Shown one piece after another: positions 29,204-37,449 of a DNA stretch of 64,000 nucleotides. The translations under genes were made by a program, and so were the position numbers. The notes under the pieces are model-generated. The model saw only the letters and a program-made list of their open reading frames with translations. It ran no database searches and was not told the origin of the DNA. The stretch spans positions 496,001 through 560,000 of the forward strand of contig CAVTVK010000003.1 in the NCBI GenBank assembly GCA_963738135.1, given 5' to 3'. How positions within the stretch are numbered: position 1 is the first letter of the stretch; each line of letters opens with the position of its first letter. Source of the DNA: Bog-473 sp963738135 (lineage in GTDB: Bacteria > Actinomycetota > Acidimicrobiia > Acidimicrobiales > RAAP-2).

Positions 29204-30386
29204 GTGCTCGAGTTCCCGGTGGGCTTCACCTGGGGCGTCGCCACGGCGGCGCACCAGATCGAGGGCGGCAACGTGAACAACGACTGGTGGGCCTGGGAGC
29301 ACGACCCGGCGTCGGGCACCGTGGAGCCGAGCGGAGACGCATGCGACTCCTTTCACCGCTGGCGCGAGGACCTGCAGCTCGTGGCCGACATGGGACTCGG
29401 GGCCTACCGCTTCTCTCTCGAGTGGAGCCGCATCGAGCCTGCCGAGGGGGAGTTCTCCATCGCCGCGTTGGAGCACTACCGGAGGGTGTGCGCCGCTTGT
29501 CGCGGTCACGGGATCCTGCCGGTGGTGACGTTCCATCACTTCACGACCCCGCTGTGGCTCACCGCCCGAGGTGGCTGGGAGGCGCCCGACGCCCCCGAGC
29601 GTTTTGCCCGCTTCGTCGAGCGATCGACGGCGTACCTGGGCGACCTGATCGGATGGGCCTGCACCATCAATGAGCCCAACGTCGTCGCAGTCATGGGGTA
29701 TTTCCAGGGCGAGTACCCGCCGGGGGTGAAGGAGGACTTCGCGCGCTACGGAGTGGTCAACGAGGCGATGGTGCGCGCCCACCGGCTGGCGGTGGATGCG
29801 CTGCGCGCCGGTCCCGGGGACTTTCCCGTCGGACTCACGCTCTCGATGGCGGAGATCACGGCCACCGAGGGCGGGGAGCCACTGCGGGACGCCGCCGAGG
29901 AGATGCTCGAGAACATCTTCCTGCGTGCCACCGAGGGTGACGATTTCGTGGGGGTGCAGTGCTACACCCGCATGCACTTCGGTCCGGACGGCCTGGCGCC
30001 CAACGATCCGGCCGTCCCCGTTACCCAGATGGGTGACGAGCGCTGGCCCCAGGCGGTCGAGCACACCGTGCGCCGCGCCGGCTGCGGTGAGCGGGCGCCC
30101 GGTCGTCGTCACCGAGAACGGGATCGCCACGGCGGACGACGCGGAGCGCATCGCTTTCGTGTCCGAGGCGCTGGCGAGCGCGCACCGGTGCCTGCAGGAG
30201 GGCATCGACCTGCGGGGCTACTTCGTCTGGAGCCTGTTGGACAATTTCGAGTGGCACCTGGGCTACGGACCCAAGTTCGGGCTCGTGGCCGTGGCGCCGG
30301 GGACATTCGAGCGCCGGCCCAAACCCAGCGCGCACTGGTTCGGCGAGGTGGCCCGCAGCAACCGATTGCTCACAGGGGGTGCATAG
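29204..30386 (+). CDS. GH1 beta-glucosidase-like enzyme (one frameshift)
   Basis: Retaining glycosidase of family GH1. The N-terminus is the family hallmark FTWGVATAAHQIEGG. The acid/base glutamate is E157 in ACTINEPNVV. The frame shifts +1 near 30085 and the nucleophile glutamate follows in VVVTENGIAT, then LRGYFVWSLLDNFEWHLGY and the C-terminal RRPKPSAHWFGEV. GTG 29204 has the ribosome site AAGGGA 5 nt upstream and starts the domain exactly. The reconstructed length, about 393 residues, is a little short of the usual 440-450. No transporter genes are nearby. Substrate unknown. Confidence 0.88.
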
Positions 30387-30557
30387 CGTGCTGCCAGTGG
30401 GCGAATTGGCTGCCACGCTAGGGTTGCGCCGTGCTGATCCCGCCGCTCGCGGCGTCCACCCGGCGAGCGCGCCGCTCCCGTGACTGAGCACGGCGGGCAT
30501 CCGCCGCTCTCCCACATCTGGTCCTCGGACCAGTCGCTGTACGTGCGGATCCGCTAG

Positions 30558-31052
30558 ATGATTGCGCACCCCTCGAGCGTGAAGCTCATCAAGTACGCCA
30601 GCGTCTCGGTGATCTCGACGGTGGTGTCGCAGGTCACCCTGCTGCTGACGTTCGGGATCTTCCACGTCATGTCCGAGGTGCCGGCCAACATCGTGGCCAA
30701 CGTGGTGGCGACGGTTCCGTCCTATGCGCTCAACCGCCGCTGGGTCTGGGGCAAGAGCGGGAAGTCGCACTTCTGGAAGGAGGTCGCCCCCTTCTGGATC
30801 CTGTCGTTCATCGGTCTGGCCTTCTCGAGCTTGGCCGTGTGGGTCGCCGGTGACTTCGCCCGGGCACACGGGCTGAGCCACGGCGCGACCGCGCTCCTGG
30901 TGAACCTGGCCAACCTGATGAGCTTCGGCATCCTGTGGATCGTGAAGTTCGTGATCTACAACAAGCTCTTCCACGTCGACCCGGTCGAGTACGAGGAGCA
31001 CCACGCCGAGAAGGTGGCGGCAGGCGACCTCGGCGGCGACCAGGATCTGTGA
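30558..31052 (+). CDS. GtrA-like membrane protein
   Basis: A 164-residue protein with four predicted membrane segments (about 10-30, 38-55, 76-98 and 106-132) and the GtrA family signature PSYALNRRWVWGKSG between helices 2 and 3. GtrA-type proteins are thought to flip or position polyprenyl-phosphate sugars for cell-envelope glycosylation. The acidic C-terminal tail is cytoplasmic. ATG directly follows a TAG that ends a short frame at 30480-30557. A polyprenol-phosphomannose transferase of the MptB type lies 0.9 kb downstream, consistent with an envelope glycan role. Confidence 0.82.
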   Translation: MIAHPSSVKLIKYASVSVISTVVSQVTLLLTFGIFHVMSEVPANIVANVVATVPSYALNRRWVWGKSGKSHFWKEVAPFWILSFIGLAFSSLAVWVAGDFARAHGLSHGATALLVNLANLMSFGILWIVKFVIYNKLFHVDPVEYEEHHAEKVAAGDLGGDQDL

Positions 31053-31112
31053 CCGGAGCCGACCGGAGCCACCGGAGGCTCGACCTCCGGCTGAGCGACG
31101 GCTGCGGGGGAC

Positions 31113-31601
31113 TCAGTCCCGGAAGTTGTTGAACTGCAGCGGAATGCCGAAGTCCTCCGCCTTGCACTTGGCGATCACCTCTTGGAGGTCGTCGCGCTTC
31201 TTGGCCGTCACGCGCAGCTGATCACCCTGGGTCTGCGAGGACACGCCCTTGAGCCCGAGGTCCTTGATGAACTTGTTCAGCCGCTTGGCGTGGTCGGACG
31301 AGATGCCGGCCCGGATGGCGATCTTCTGACGGGAGGTCCCCTTCTGGGCCTCCTCGACCTTGGCATCCTCGAAGGCCTTCAGCGAGACCTGGCGCTTGAC
31401 CAGCTTCTCGTCGAGGACCTGGTGCAGGGCCCGGAGCCGGTCCTCGGTCGAGGAGCGGAGCACGAGCTCGTTCTCGCTCAGCTCAATGGCCGAGTCGGTG
31501 TTCTTGAAGTCGAAGCGGGTGGCGGCCTCCCGATTGGCCTGGTCGACGGCGTTGCGCACCTCTTGCATATCGACTTCCGAAACGATGTCAAACGTGGGCA
31601 T
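31113..31601 (-). CDS. yajQ: YajQ-family nucleotide-binding protein
   Basis: A 162-residue cytoplasmic protein of the UPF0234/YajQ family, small double-domain proteins reported to bind nucleotides including cyclic di-GMP. Typical segments are FDIVSEVDMQEVRNAVDQA, RFDFKNTDSAIEL, the turn KGTSRQKIAIRAGISSDHAKR and GIPLQFNNFRD at the C-terminus. The start MPTFDIVS is the family N-terminus, and TACGCT lies 7 nt before its ATG. The upstream extension of the frame is not used. Confidence 0.93.
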   Translation of the reverse strand: MPTFDIVSEVDMQEVRNAVDQANREAATRFDFKNTDSAIELSENELVLRSSTEDRLRALHQVLDEKLVKRQVSLKAFEDAKVEEAQKGTSRQKIAIRAGISSDHAKRLNKFIKDLGLKGVSSQTQGDQLRVTAKKRDDLQEVIAKCKAEDFGIPLQFNNFRD

Positions 31602-31666
31602 GGGCGCCAGCGTACCGGCGCCACCTGCCGGTACGGGGTGTCGGGCCCGGCTAATCTCGCCCCTGC

Positions 31667-31749
31667 GGGTCGGTGTCCGAGTGGCCAAAGGAAGCAGGCT
31701 GTAAACCTGCCGGTTAACACCTACGGAGGTTCAAATCCTTCCCGGCCCA
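31667..31749 (+). tRNA. tRNA-Tyr(GTA)
   Basis: An 83-nt class II tRNA with acceptor GGGTCGG/CCGGCCC, anticodon arm GCAGG-CTGTAAA-CCTGC (anticodon GTA), T-loop TTCAAAT and discriminator A; no encoded CCA. Confidence 0.95.
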
Positions 31750-31932
31750 CGCATGCACGCCGGATTCGCCGTGGGGCCGTCCGGCCCCAGGTGACCCGCC
31801 GGTGGTCGTTACAATGCTGTTTCGGATCGATTGCGGGCGAGCGCTCCCCAGGCGTGCGCCCGTCTTCCCCCACCGGGCGCCGTAGGCCCCGACACGACAA
31901 GCGAGACTGATTACCCCGTGGACGAGAGCGCG

Positions 31933-33562
31933 ATGTCGACGTCACCGCCGGTTCTGGACCGGGTCGGCGCGCGCGTTCGGCGCCTCTCCATGCGGGCCGA
32001 CGCCATGCAGCTCCGGCTCACCCGCGGTGTCACGCTCACCGAACGCGTCGAGCCCAAGTCGGGCGATCCCGAGGACTGGTCGTTCCTGCGCCGGCCGGCG
32101 CTGCTCGGGCTTCTCGCCGTCGTCTCCATCTGCGTCGGCGCCTCGCTGCCGAGCTCGCCCTTCAAGCTGGAGATGGGTGGCACGTGGTACTTCGGTGAGG
32201 CCGACTGGCCGTCGACCACCCTGATGCTGCCGGGCGTCGTCGCCGTCTACGGCGGGATGGTCCTGTTCGTCCGCGTCTGGTACGGGCTCTTCCAGACGCT
32301 GCGGGCCCGCGGTGGCGTGCCCATCCGCCCGCTCGCCTACATGCTGGCGCTGTGGATCCTGCCCCTTCTGGTTGTGGCGCCGCTGTTCAGCCGCGACGTG
32401 TTCTCCTACGCCGCGCAGGGCGAGATGATGAGCCACCACATCAACCCCTACCACTACGGTCCGGGCACGCTGGGTTCGGGACCGTACGTCTCGGGCGTCG
32501 ATCCGCTGTGGGCGAACACGGCCGCGCCGTACGGCCCGCTCTTCCTCATGCTGGCCGGCTGGTCGGCGTCGCTCACCTTCCATCACGCCCTCTTGACCAT
32601 CGAGCTGCTGCGCCTCCAGTCCGTCGCCGGCCTCGCGTTGATCGCCTACTGCATCCCCAAGCTGGCCCGTTCCTTCGGGCGCGACCCCGGCCCGGCATTC
32701 GTGCTGGCGGTGCTCAACCCGCTGACCCTGCTCGCCCTGGTCGGGGGCGCCCACAACGACGCCATCATGGTGGGACTGCTGCTGGCCGGCGTGACGGCGG
32801 CGCGTTGCTTCCACCCCGTATGGGGTGTCGTGCTGTGCGCGCTCGCCGCCTCCATAAAGGTCCCCGCCGCCATCGGCATCGTCTACGTGGCGTGGGACTG
32901 GGCCGGACCGTTTGCCGACTGGCGCCGTCGCGCCCGGATCCTGGTCCGGGCCGGCCTGGTCACGGTGGCCGTCATGGGGGCGCTGTCCCTGGTCTCGGGC
33001 CTCGGCTGGGGTTGGATCGCCAATCTGGGCACCCCGGGCACCGTGCGCTCCTGGATGGCGCCGGCCACCGGCTTCGGGCTCCTCATCAGCGGGACGGCCC
33101 ACCTCGTGGGCATCGGCGTCGGCCTGGGCGGGGTCCTCACGCTGACCCGGGCCATCGGCCTGATCGGGGCGGCCGCCATCGCCGTCTACTGCCTGCGGCA
33201 TCGGGAGCGCATCGGCGTGCTGGGGGCGCTCGGGCGCCACCATGATGGCCTTCGTCCTCCTCGGCCCCGTCGTCCAGCCCTGGTACCTGACGTGGGGGAT
33301 CATCATCGTGGCGCCGGTCGTGACCGGGCGCTGGCTCTACGCCGTGCTCGGCTTGTCAGCCGTGGCGCCCTTCATCGGCCTGACGGGCGGGAGCGACCTG
33401 CTGAGTGAGCTGGTGCGCACGGACCCGGCCAGCATGGTGCTGGCCGTCATGGTGCTCTGGGCCGTCGCGATCGTCCCCCTCGGCAACTGGACGACTTCGT
33501 GGCGCATCGATCGCTCGCGCCTGCCCGCCCTGCCCGCCACCAGCGCCGCGCTCGAGTCCTGA
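31933..33562 (+). CDS. MptB-like polyprenol-phosphomannose alpha-1,6-mannosyltransferase (one frameshift)
   Basis: GT-C-fold integral membrane glycosyltransferase with about a dozen membrane spans. The external catalytic loop after the first spans reads LFSRDVFSYAAQGEMMSHHI, then INPYHYGPGTLGSGPYV, the Asp-containing loop of MptA/MptB enzymes that extend lipomannan-type chains from polyprenol-phosphomannose. The frame shifts +1 near 33233 (GCGCTCGGGCGCC) and resumes with MMAFVLLGPVVQPWYLTWG to the stop at 33562. I use ATG 31933; GTG 31918 is possible. TACAAT at 31810-31815 may be its -10 box. About 540 residues when joined. Confidence 0.82.
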
Positions 33563-33595
33563 GCCCGGCCCGCTGAGGGCCGCGGAGCCTCCTCC

Positions 33596-34129
33596 TCAGA
33601 GGAGCCGCTGGAGCTCGACCACATCGAGCCACTGGCGGTGCTTGCGCCCGACTTCCCGCTCGACCCCGACCAGCTCGAAGCCGGCGGCCTCGTGCAGGCC
33701 GATGGAGGTCTCGTTGTGCCCGGCGATCCGGGCGATCACGGAGTGGAAGCCGTGGGCGGAGGCCAGGATCAGGAGCTCGGCCAGGAGGGCCTTGCCCACG
33801 CCCTTGCCGCGCTGGGCCCGGTCGACGTAGATGGAGTTCTCGGCTGTGGCCGAGTAGCCGGAGCGCTCTCGGAACGCCGAGAGGGAGCCGAAGCCCAGGA
33901 CGATCTCGCCGTTGGCCCCGACGGGACCTGGTGCCGCTTGATCGGCGGGATCGGCGGGCTCGGTGGCCACGACGGCCGGATGGACGCCGCTGTGCTCGAG
34001 GATCCAGGCCTCCTGCTCGGCCGAGCTGCGGGGAACCATGTCGAAGGTGTTGGTGCTCCCGAGCACCTCGACGTTGTAGATGGCACGGATGGCGTCGGCG
34101 TCGGCCAGCTCGGCGAGTCGGATCCGCAT
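33596..34129 (-). CDS. GNAT N-acetyltransferase, phosphinothricin acetyltransferase-like
   Basis: A 177-residue GNAT protein. The N-terminal DADAIRAIYNVEVLGSTNTF and the acetyl-CoA loop V-D-R-A-Q-R-G-K-G-V-G-K-A-L-L match the PAT/Bar-type branch, followed by HSVIARIAGHNETSIGLHEAAGF. The insert at residues 50-75 (AVVATEPADPADQAAPGPVG) is Pro/Ala-rich and unusual. Substrate is uncertain: this branch acts on phosphinothricin, methionine sulfoximine or unrelated amines. TACCAT is 6 nt before ATG 34129 (leaderless-type). It is convergent with the MptB-like gene. Confidence 0.83.
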   Translation of the reverse strand: MRIRLAELADADAIRAIYNVEVLGSTNTFDMVPRSSAEQEAWILEHSGVHPAVVATEPADPADQAAPGPVGANGEIVLGFGSLSAFRERSGYSATAENSIYVDRAQRGKGVGKALLAELLILASAHGFHSVIARIAGHNETSIGLHEAAGFELVGVEREVGRKHRQWLDVVELQRLL

Positions 34130-34135
34130 CCGTCG

Positions 34136-34141
34136 ATGGTA
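34136..34141 (-). promoter_or_regulatory. -10 box for a leaderless GNAT transcript
   Basis: On the minus strand TACCAT is followed by 6 nt (CGACGG) and then ATG 34129, the same spacing as at asd, rmuC and recC. Confidence 0.45.
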
Positions 34142-34227
34142 CTGTTGACGTGCGAAAACCAGGGGGTCGGAGGCAGCTCGCCTCAAGCCCTGGCTATCAT
34201 TGACCCTTCGCGGACGGTACCCGCGGC

Positions 34228-34299
34228 GCCCCTGTAGCTCAGTGGCAGAGCACCTCCATGGTAAGGAGGGGGTCGTGGGTTCAATCCCCACCGGGGGCT
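34228..34299 (+). tRNA. tRNA-Thr(GGT)
   Basis: A 72-nt tRNA with acceptor GCCCCTG/CGGGGGC, D-arm AGCTCAGTGGCAGAGC, anticodon arm CCTCC-ATGGTAA-GGAGG (anticodon GGT), T-loop TTCAATC and discriminator T; no CCA. It is 7 nt from the next tRNA, so the two are co-transcribed. Confidence 0.95.
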
Positions 34300-34306
34300 C
34301 GCCCTT

Positions 34307-34383
34307 GGCGGCGTAGCTCAGTTGGTCAGAGCACACGGCTCATAATCGTGTTGTCGCGGGTTCGAGTCCCGCCGCCGCTACCA
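34307..34383 (+). tRNA. tRNA-Met(CAT), CCA encoded
   Basis: An elongator-type 77-nt tRNA including an encoded CCA. Acceptor GGCGGCG/CGCCGCT (first pair G-U), anticodon arm with loop CTCATAA (anticodon CAT), T-loop TTCGAGT. It is the only tRNA in the window with CCA in the DNA. The G1 start argues against an initiator tRNA. Confidence 0.93.
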
Positions 34384-34428
34384 GGTCCGGGTCAGGTCGC
34401 CCCGGGCAGCCAGTAGGAAGGATTGCAG

Positions 34429-34593
34429 ATGGCGAAGAACGAGAAGAGGGTCCAGGTCACCCTGGCCTGCGAGGTGTGCAAGCGGCGGAACTACATCACC
34501 ACCAAGAACAAGCTGAACGACCGCGAGCGGATCGAGATGAAGAAGTTCTGCCGCTGGGACCGCCAGCACACGCTGCACAAGGAGACCCGCTGA
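34429..34593 (+). CDS. rpmG: 50S ribosomal protein L33
   Basis: A 54-residue protein, MAKNEKRVQVTLACEVCKRR and so on, with RNYITTKNKLNDRERIEMKK and the terminal KHT-like motif RQHTLHKETR. The first zinc knuckle C14-x-x-C17 is present. The second keeps only C41; the partner position (44) is Asp, so zinc binding is probably lost or weak. The ribosome site AGGAAGGA precedes ATG. It sits between tRNA-Met and tRNA-Trp, the standard rpmG-secE-nusG arrangement. Confidence 0.95.
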   Translation: MAKNEKRVQVTLACEVCKRRNYITTKNKLNDRERIEMKKFCRWDRQHTLHKETR

Positions 34594-34687
34594 GCCATCC
34601 GGAGCCTGCCGGTGCTACTCTGGCAGGCCGTTCCCCAGGTCAGGGGGAAGAACCACCTGCTTGAGGGCAACCGAAGGCACCCCACCG

Positions 34688-34760
34688 AGGGCAGTAGCTC
34701 AACTGGTAGAGCACCGGTCTCCAAAACCGGCGGTTGGGGGTTCGAGTCCCTCCTGCCCTG
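34688..34760 (+). tRNA. tRNA-Trp(CCA)
   Basis: A 73-nt tRNA with acceptor AGGGCAG/CTGCCCT, anticodon arm CCGGT-CTCCAAA-ACCGG (anticodon CCA), T-loop TTCGAGT and discriminator G. Placed between rpmG and secE as in many bacteria. Confidence 0.96.
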
Positions 34761-34805
34761 CCCCGGACGTAGGCACCCGACGATGAAGTATGTGAGGCAA
34801 GAGCC

Positions 34806-35129
34806 GTGAACCGCGAGACGAAGCGCTTGATGCAGCGCCAAGGGCAGATGGAGGCCGATGGGTCGCCGGCTACCCGCAAGGCCCCCGCGGGAGCGAACTC
34901 GGGTGGACCACGTCAACCGCGCAGCCGGCAACAGGGCCGCAAGCGCACGACGCCGGTGCAGTTCGTCCGCGAGGTGCGTGACGAGATGCGCCAGGTGGCG
35001 TGGCCGTCGCGCTCCGAGCTCATCAACTACACCTCGGTCGTGTTGACGACGCTGATCATCATGATCAGCCTCATTTTCGTGCTGAACCTCGCCTTCGGGA
35101 AGCTGATCACGCTTCTCTTCCAGAAGTAG
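34806..35129 (+). CDS. secE: Preprotein translocase subunit SecE
   Basis: Stabilises SecY in the Sec channel. The 107-residue protein has a long basic N-terminal extension (about 50 residues), then the amphipathic helix FVREVRDEMRQVAWPSRSEL, which is the SecE signature, and a single membrane span (about 80-100). GTG 34806 is the start; it is followed 7 nt later by nusG. Confidence 0.93.
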   Translation: MNRETKRLMQRQGQMEADGSPATRKAPAGANSGGPRQPRSRQQGRKRTTPVQFVREVRDEMRQVAWPSRSELINYTSVVLTTLIIMISLIFVLNLAFGKLITLLFQK

Positions 35130-35136
35130 CGCCGAC

Positions 35137-35983
35137 ATGAGCGACATGACACACACAGAGGCGGAGGGCGCCGTGACCAACGGCGAAGAGGACGTGGCCG
35201 AGGCTTCGGTGGCGCAGCGTGACGAGGCCGAAGCGACCCCCGAGGAGACAGTGGAACAGACGACAGTGGAACAGACGACAGTCGCGACGAGATTGCGGAA
35301 GAGATCGCGCCGAGACCGCAGCCGGCGAGCCGGACCTGGTGCTCGATGCCACCGACGGCCAGGACGACGCCGAGCTGGGCGGCTGGGTCAAGGACGAAGA
35401 GGACGAGGAGCCGCTCCCGGTCGAGAGCCCCTACGACCGTCCCGGCCGCTGGTACGTCGTGCACACCTACTCGGGGTACGAGAACAAGGTGCGCTCGAAC
35501 ATGGGCAACGTGGTCGCGTCCCGCGGCATTGAGGACCGTGTCTTCGAGGTCGTCATCCCGATGGAGGACGTGGACGAGTTCAAGGGCGGCAAGAAGGTCA
35601 CGGTCCAGAAGAAGGTCTTCCCGGGCTACCTGCTCGTTCGCTGCGACCTCGACGACGACACCTGGGGCGCCATCCGCAACACTCCCGGCGTCACCGGCTT
35701 CGTCGGTCCGGGCACCAAGCCGACGCCCCTGTCGCGGCGTGAGGTCGAGAACATCCTTCAGGTGAAGGTCGAGGGTGGGCCGGGCGGCGCGCCCAAGCGC
35801 ACACGGGCCCGCCTGGAGTACGAGGTCAACGAGACGGTCAGGGTCAAGGAAGGCCCCTTCGCCGACTTCTCGGGTCAGATCTCGGAGATCAACGAGGACC
35901 AGCTCAAGCTCAAGGTGCTGGTCAACATCTTCGGCCGGGAGACACCGGTCGAGCTCGAATTCAGCCAGGTCGCCAAGCTTTAG
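35137..35983 (+). CDS. nusG: Transcription termination/antitermination protein NusG (frameshifted near the N-terminus)
   Basis: NusG couples RNA polymerase to Rho and the ribosome. The first ~50 residues are an acidic extension with a tandem VEQTT repeat. Between 35285 and 35330 the frame changes from the start frame to that of GEPDLVLDATDGQDDAELGG, probably through a short third-frame piece (DEIAEEIA), which would need two single-base losses. The NGN domain follows (RPGRWYVVHTYSGYENKVRS, FPGYLLVRCDLDDDTW, NTPGVTGFVG) and then the KOW domain (VRVKEGPFADFSGQISEINE) to the stop at 35983. The conserved domains are intact. Confidence 0.92.
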
Positions 35984-36021
35984 GCGCCTGGGCACAGAGA
36001 CGGAGAGGGAGAACAAGGAAA

Positions 36022-36454
36022 ATGGCACCGAAGAAGAAGGTGCTCGCGGTGGTGAAGATCCAGCTCGAGGCCGGGTCGGCCACGCCGGCGCCGCCCGTCG
36101 GCACCGCGCTCGGGGCCACACGGCGTGCAGACCATGGAATTCTGCAAGCAGTACAACCAGGCCACCGAGAGCATGCGGGGTCAGGTGATCCCGGTCGACA
36201 TCACCATCTACGAGGACCGCAGCTTCAGCTTCGTGCTGAAGACGTCGCCCACACCCGTGCTGCTCCGCCAGGCGGCGGGCCTCGACAAGGGGGCGGCCAC
36301 CGCGGGTCGTGAGCAGGTCGGGACGATCACCGACGCCCAGCTGGCCGAGATCGCCACCACCAAACTGGCCGACCTCAACACGGCGGACCTCGAGGCCGCC
36401 AAGAAGCAGGTCGCCGGCACGGCGCGCTCCATGGGCATCAAGGTCGCCGGCTAG
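36022..36454 (+). CDS. rplK: 50S ribosomal protein L11 (one frameshift)
   Basis: Starts MAPKKKVLAVVKIQLEAGSA with the proline-rich TPAPPVGTALG that contacts thiostrepton-site rRNA. The frame steps +1 near 36113 (CTCGGGGCCACACGG, one G too many) into GVQTMEFCKQYNQATE, then IPVDITIYEDRSFSFVLKTS and GTARSMGIKVAG. About 143 residues when joined, normal length. 21 nt before rplA. Confidence 0.95.
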
Positions 36455-36474
36455 GGCAGGACGAGGAGAGAACG

Positions 36475-37197
36475 ATGACCCAACACGGCAAGAAGTACAA
36501 GGAGAGCCTGACCAAGGCAGACCGGGAGTCGATGCACGGCCTGATCGAGGCGGTCGAGCTGGTCAAGGGCTTGGCCAGCGCCAAGTTCGACGAGACGGTC
36601 GAACTGGCCGTCCGCCTCGGGGTCGACCCCCGCAAGGCGGACCAGATCGTGCGCGGCACCCTGTCGCTCCCCGCCGGGACAGGGCGCACCGAGCGGGTGG
36701 CGGTCTTCGCCGCCGGTGAGGCAGCCGCCGAGGCGCGCGCCGCGGGTGCCGACGAGGTCGGAGCCGACGATCTCGTGGCCAGGATCAACGGTGGCTTTCT
36801 CGACTTCGACGTGGCCATCGCCACGCCGGACCTGATGGGACAGGTCGGGACACTCGGGCGCGTGCTCGGGCCCCGTGGCCTCATGCCCAACCCCAAGACC
36901 GGGACCGTGACGACCGACGTCGGCAAGGCCGTCGCCGAGTTCAAGGGCGGCCGGGTCGAGTACCGCACCGACAAGGTGGGCAACGTCCACATCCGCGTCG
37001 GCAAGGCCTCGTTCACGGTCGAGCAGCTGGTGGCCAACATCCGCGCCGTCGTCGACGAGCTCCAGCGGGCCAAGCCGCCCTCGTCGAAGGGTCGCTACTT
37101 CCTGTCGGTAACGGTCTCGACGACCATGAGCCCCGGGGTCCGCATCGACCCGGTGAAGGCCCGTTACAGCGAGGACGAGCTCGCCGTCCCGGCCTGA
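36475..37197 (+). CDS. rplA: 50S ribosomal protein L1
   Basis: Intact 240-residue L1, binding 23S rRNA at the L1 stalk and, in many bacteria, its own mRNA. Signature residues include LAVRLGVDPRKADQIVRGTL, the LMGQVGTLGRVLGPRGLMPN segment with the rRNA-binding GPRGLMPNPKTGTV, and VGKASFTVEQLVANI. The ribosome site GACGAGGAG precedes ATG. Confidence 0.97.
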   Translation: MTQHGKKYKESLTKADRESMHGLIEAVELVKGLASAKFDETVELAVRLGVDPRKADQIVRGTLSLPAGTGRTERVAVFAAGEAAAEARAAGADEVGADDLVARINGGFLDFDVAIATPDLMGQVGTLGRVLGPRGLMPNPKTGTVTTDVGKAVAEFKGGRVEYRTDKVGNVHIRVGKASFTVEQLVANIRAVVDELQRAKPPSSKGRYFLSVTVSTTMSPGVRIDPVKARYSEDELAVPA

Positions 37198-37207
37198 CCG
37201 AGCAGCC

Positions 37208-37228
37208 CGGTCGGAGGAGCTCCGACCG
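37208..37228 (+). terminator. Perfect 9-bp hairpin after rplA
   Basis: CGGTCGGAG and CTCCGACCG flank a GAG loop, 10 nt after the rplA stop. No T-tract of terminator strength follows (TACTACTCTTT), so it is more likely an attenuator, processing site or mRNA stabiliser than a full terminator. Confidence 0.45.
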
Positions 37229-37284
37229 CCGTACTACTCTTTCCCGCACAGCTCGCCGCCTCCGGGCGGAATGGGCACTGAATC

Positions 37285-37372
37285 CGATACGCCAGAGACC
37301 TCCGGTGCACCCCTGGGTGCCGAAGCGGCCCGATGGGCCGGCCTGACGAGGCGACAACGCAGCACGCCGGAG
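37285..37372 (+). promoter_or_regulatory. Ribosomal protein L10 leader
   Basis: The 250-nt gap between rplA and rplJ contains the arrangement expected of an L10-L12 binding leader. AGAGACCTCCGG is followed by hairpin GGTGCACCCCTGGGTGCC, then hairpin CGGCCCGATGGGCCG, then closing GCCTGACGAGGC. Position and the double-hairpin fold support autogenous control of rplJ-rplL by the L10(L12)4 complex; boundaries are approximate. Confidence 0.45.
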
Positions 37373-37449
37373 CGATCCGGCTGCCCGTGCCGTCGCACGC
37401 CGGAGACTCTGGCCCGCTTCCGGGCCATGGAGCCCGGTGGAGGACACCG

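Noticed and set aside
30480..30557. 25-codon frame (starting GTG) ending directly at the gtrA start codon
   Set aside because: Possible leader peptide, but too short and without a ribosome site or conservation evidence to call.
35251..35283. Tandem 15-nt repeat ACAGTGGAACAGACG at the start of nusG
   Set aside because: It simply encodes the repeated VEQTT of an acidic extension; not a mobile or regulatory repeat.
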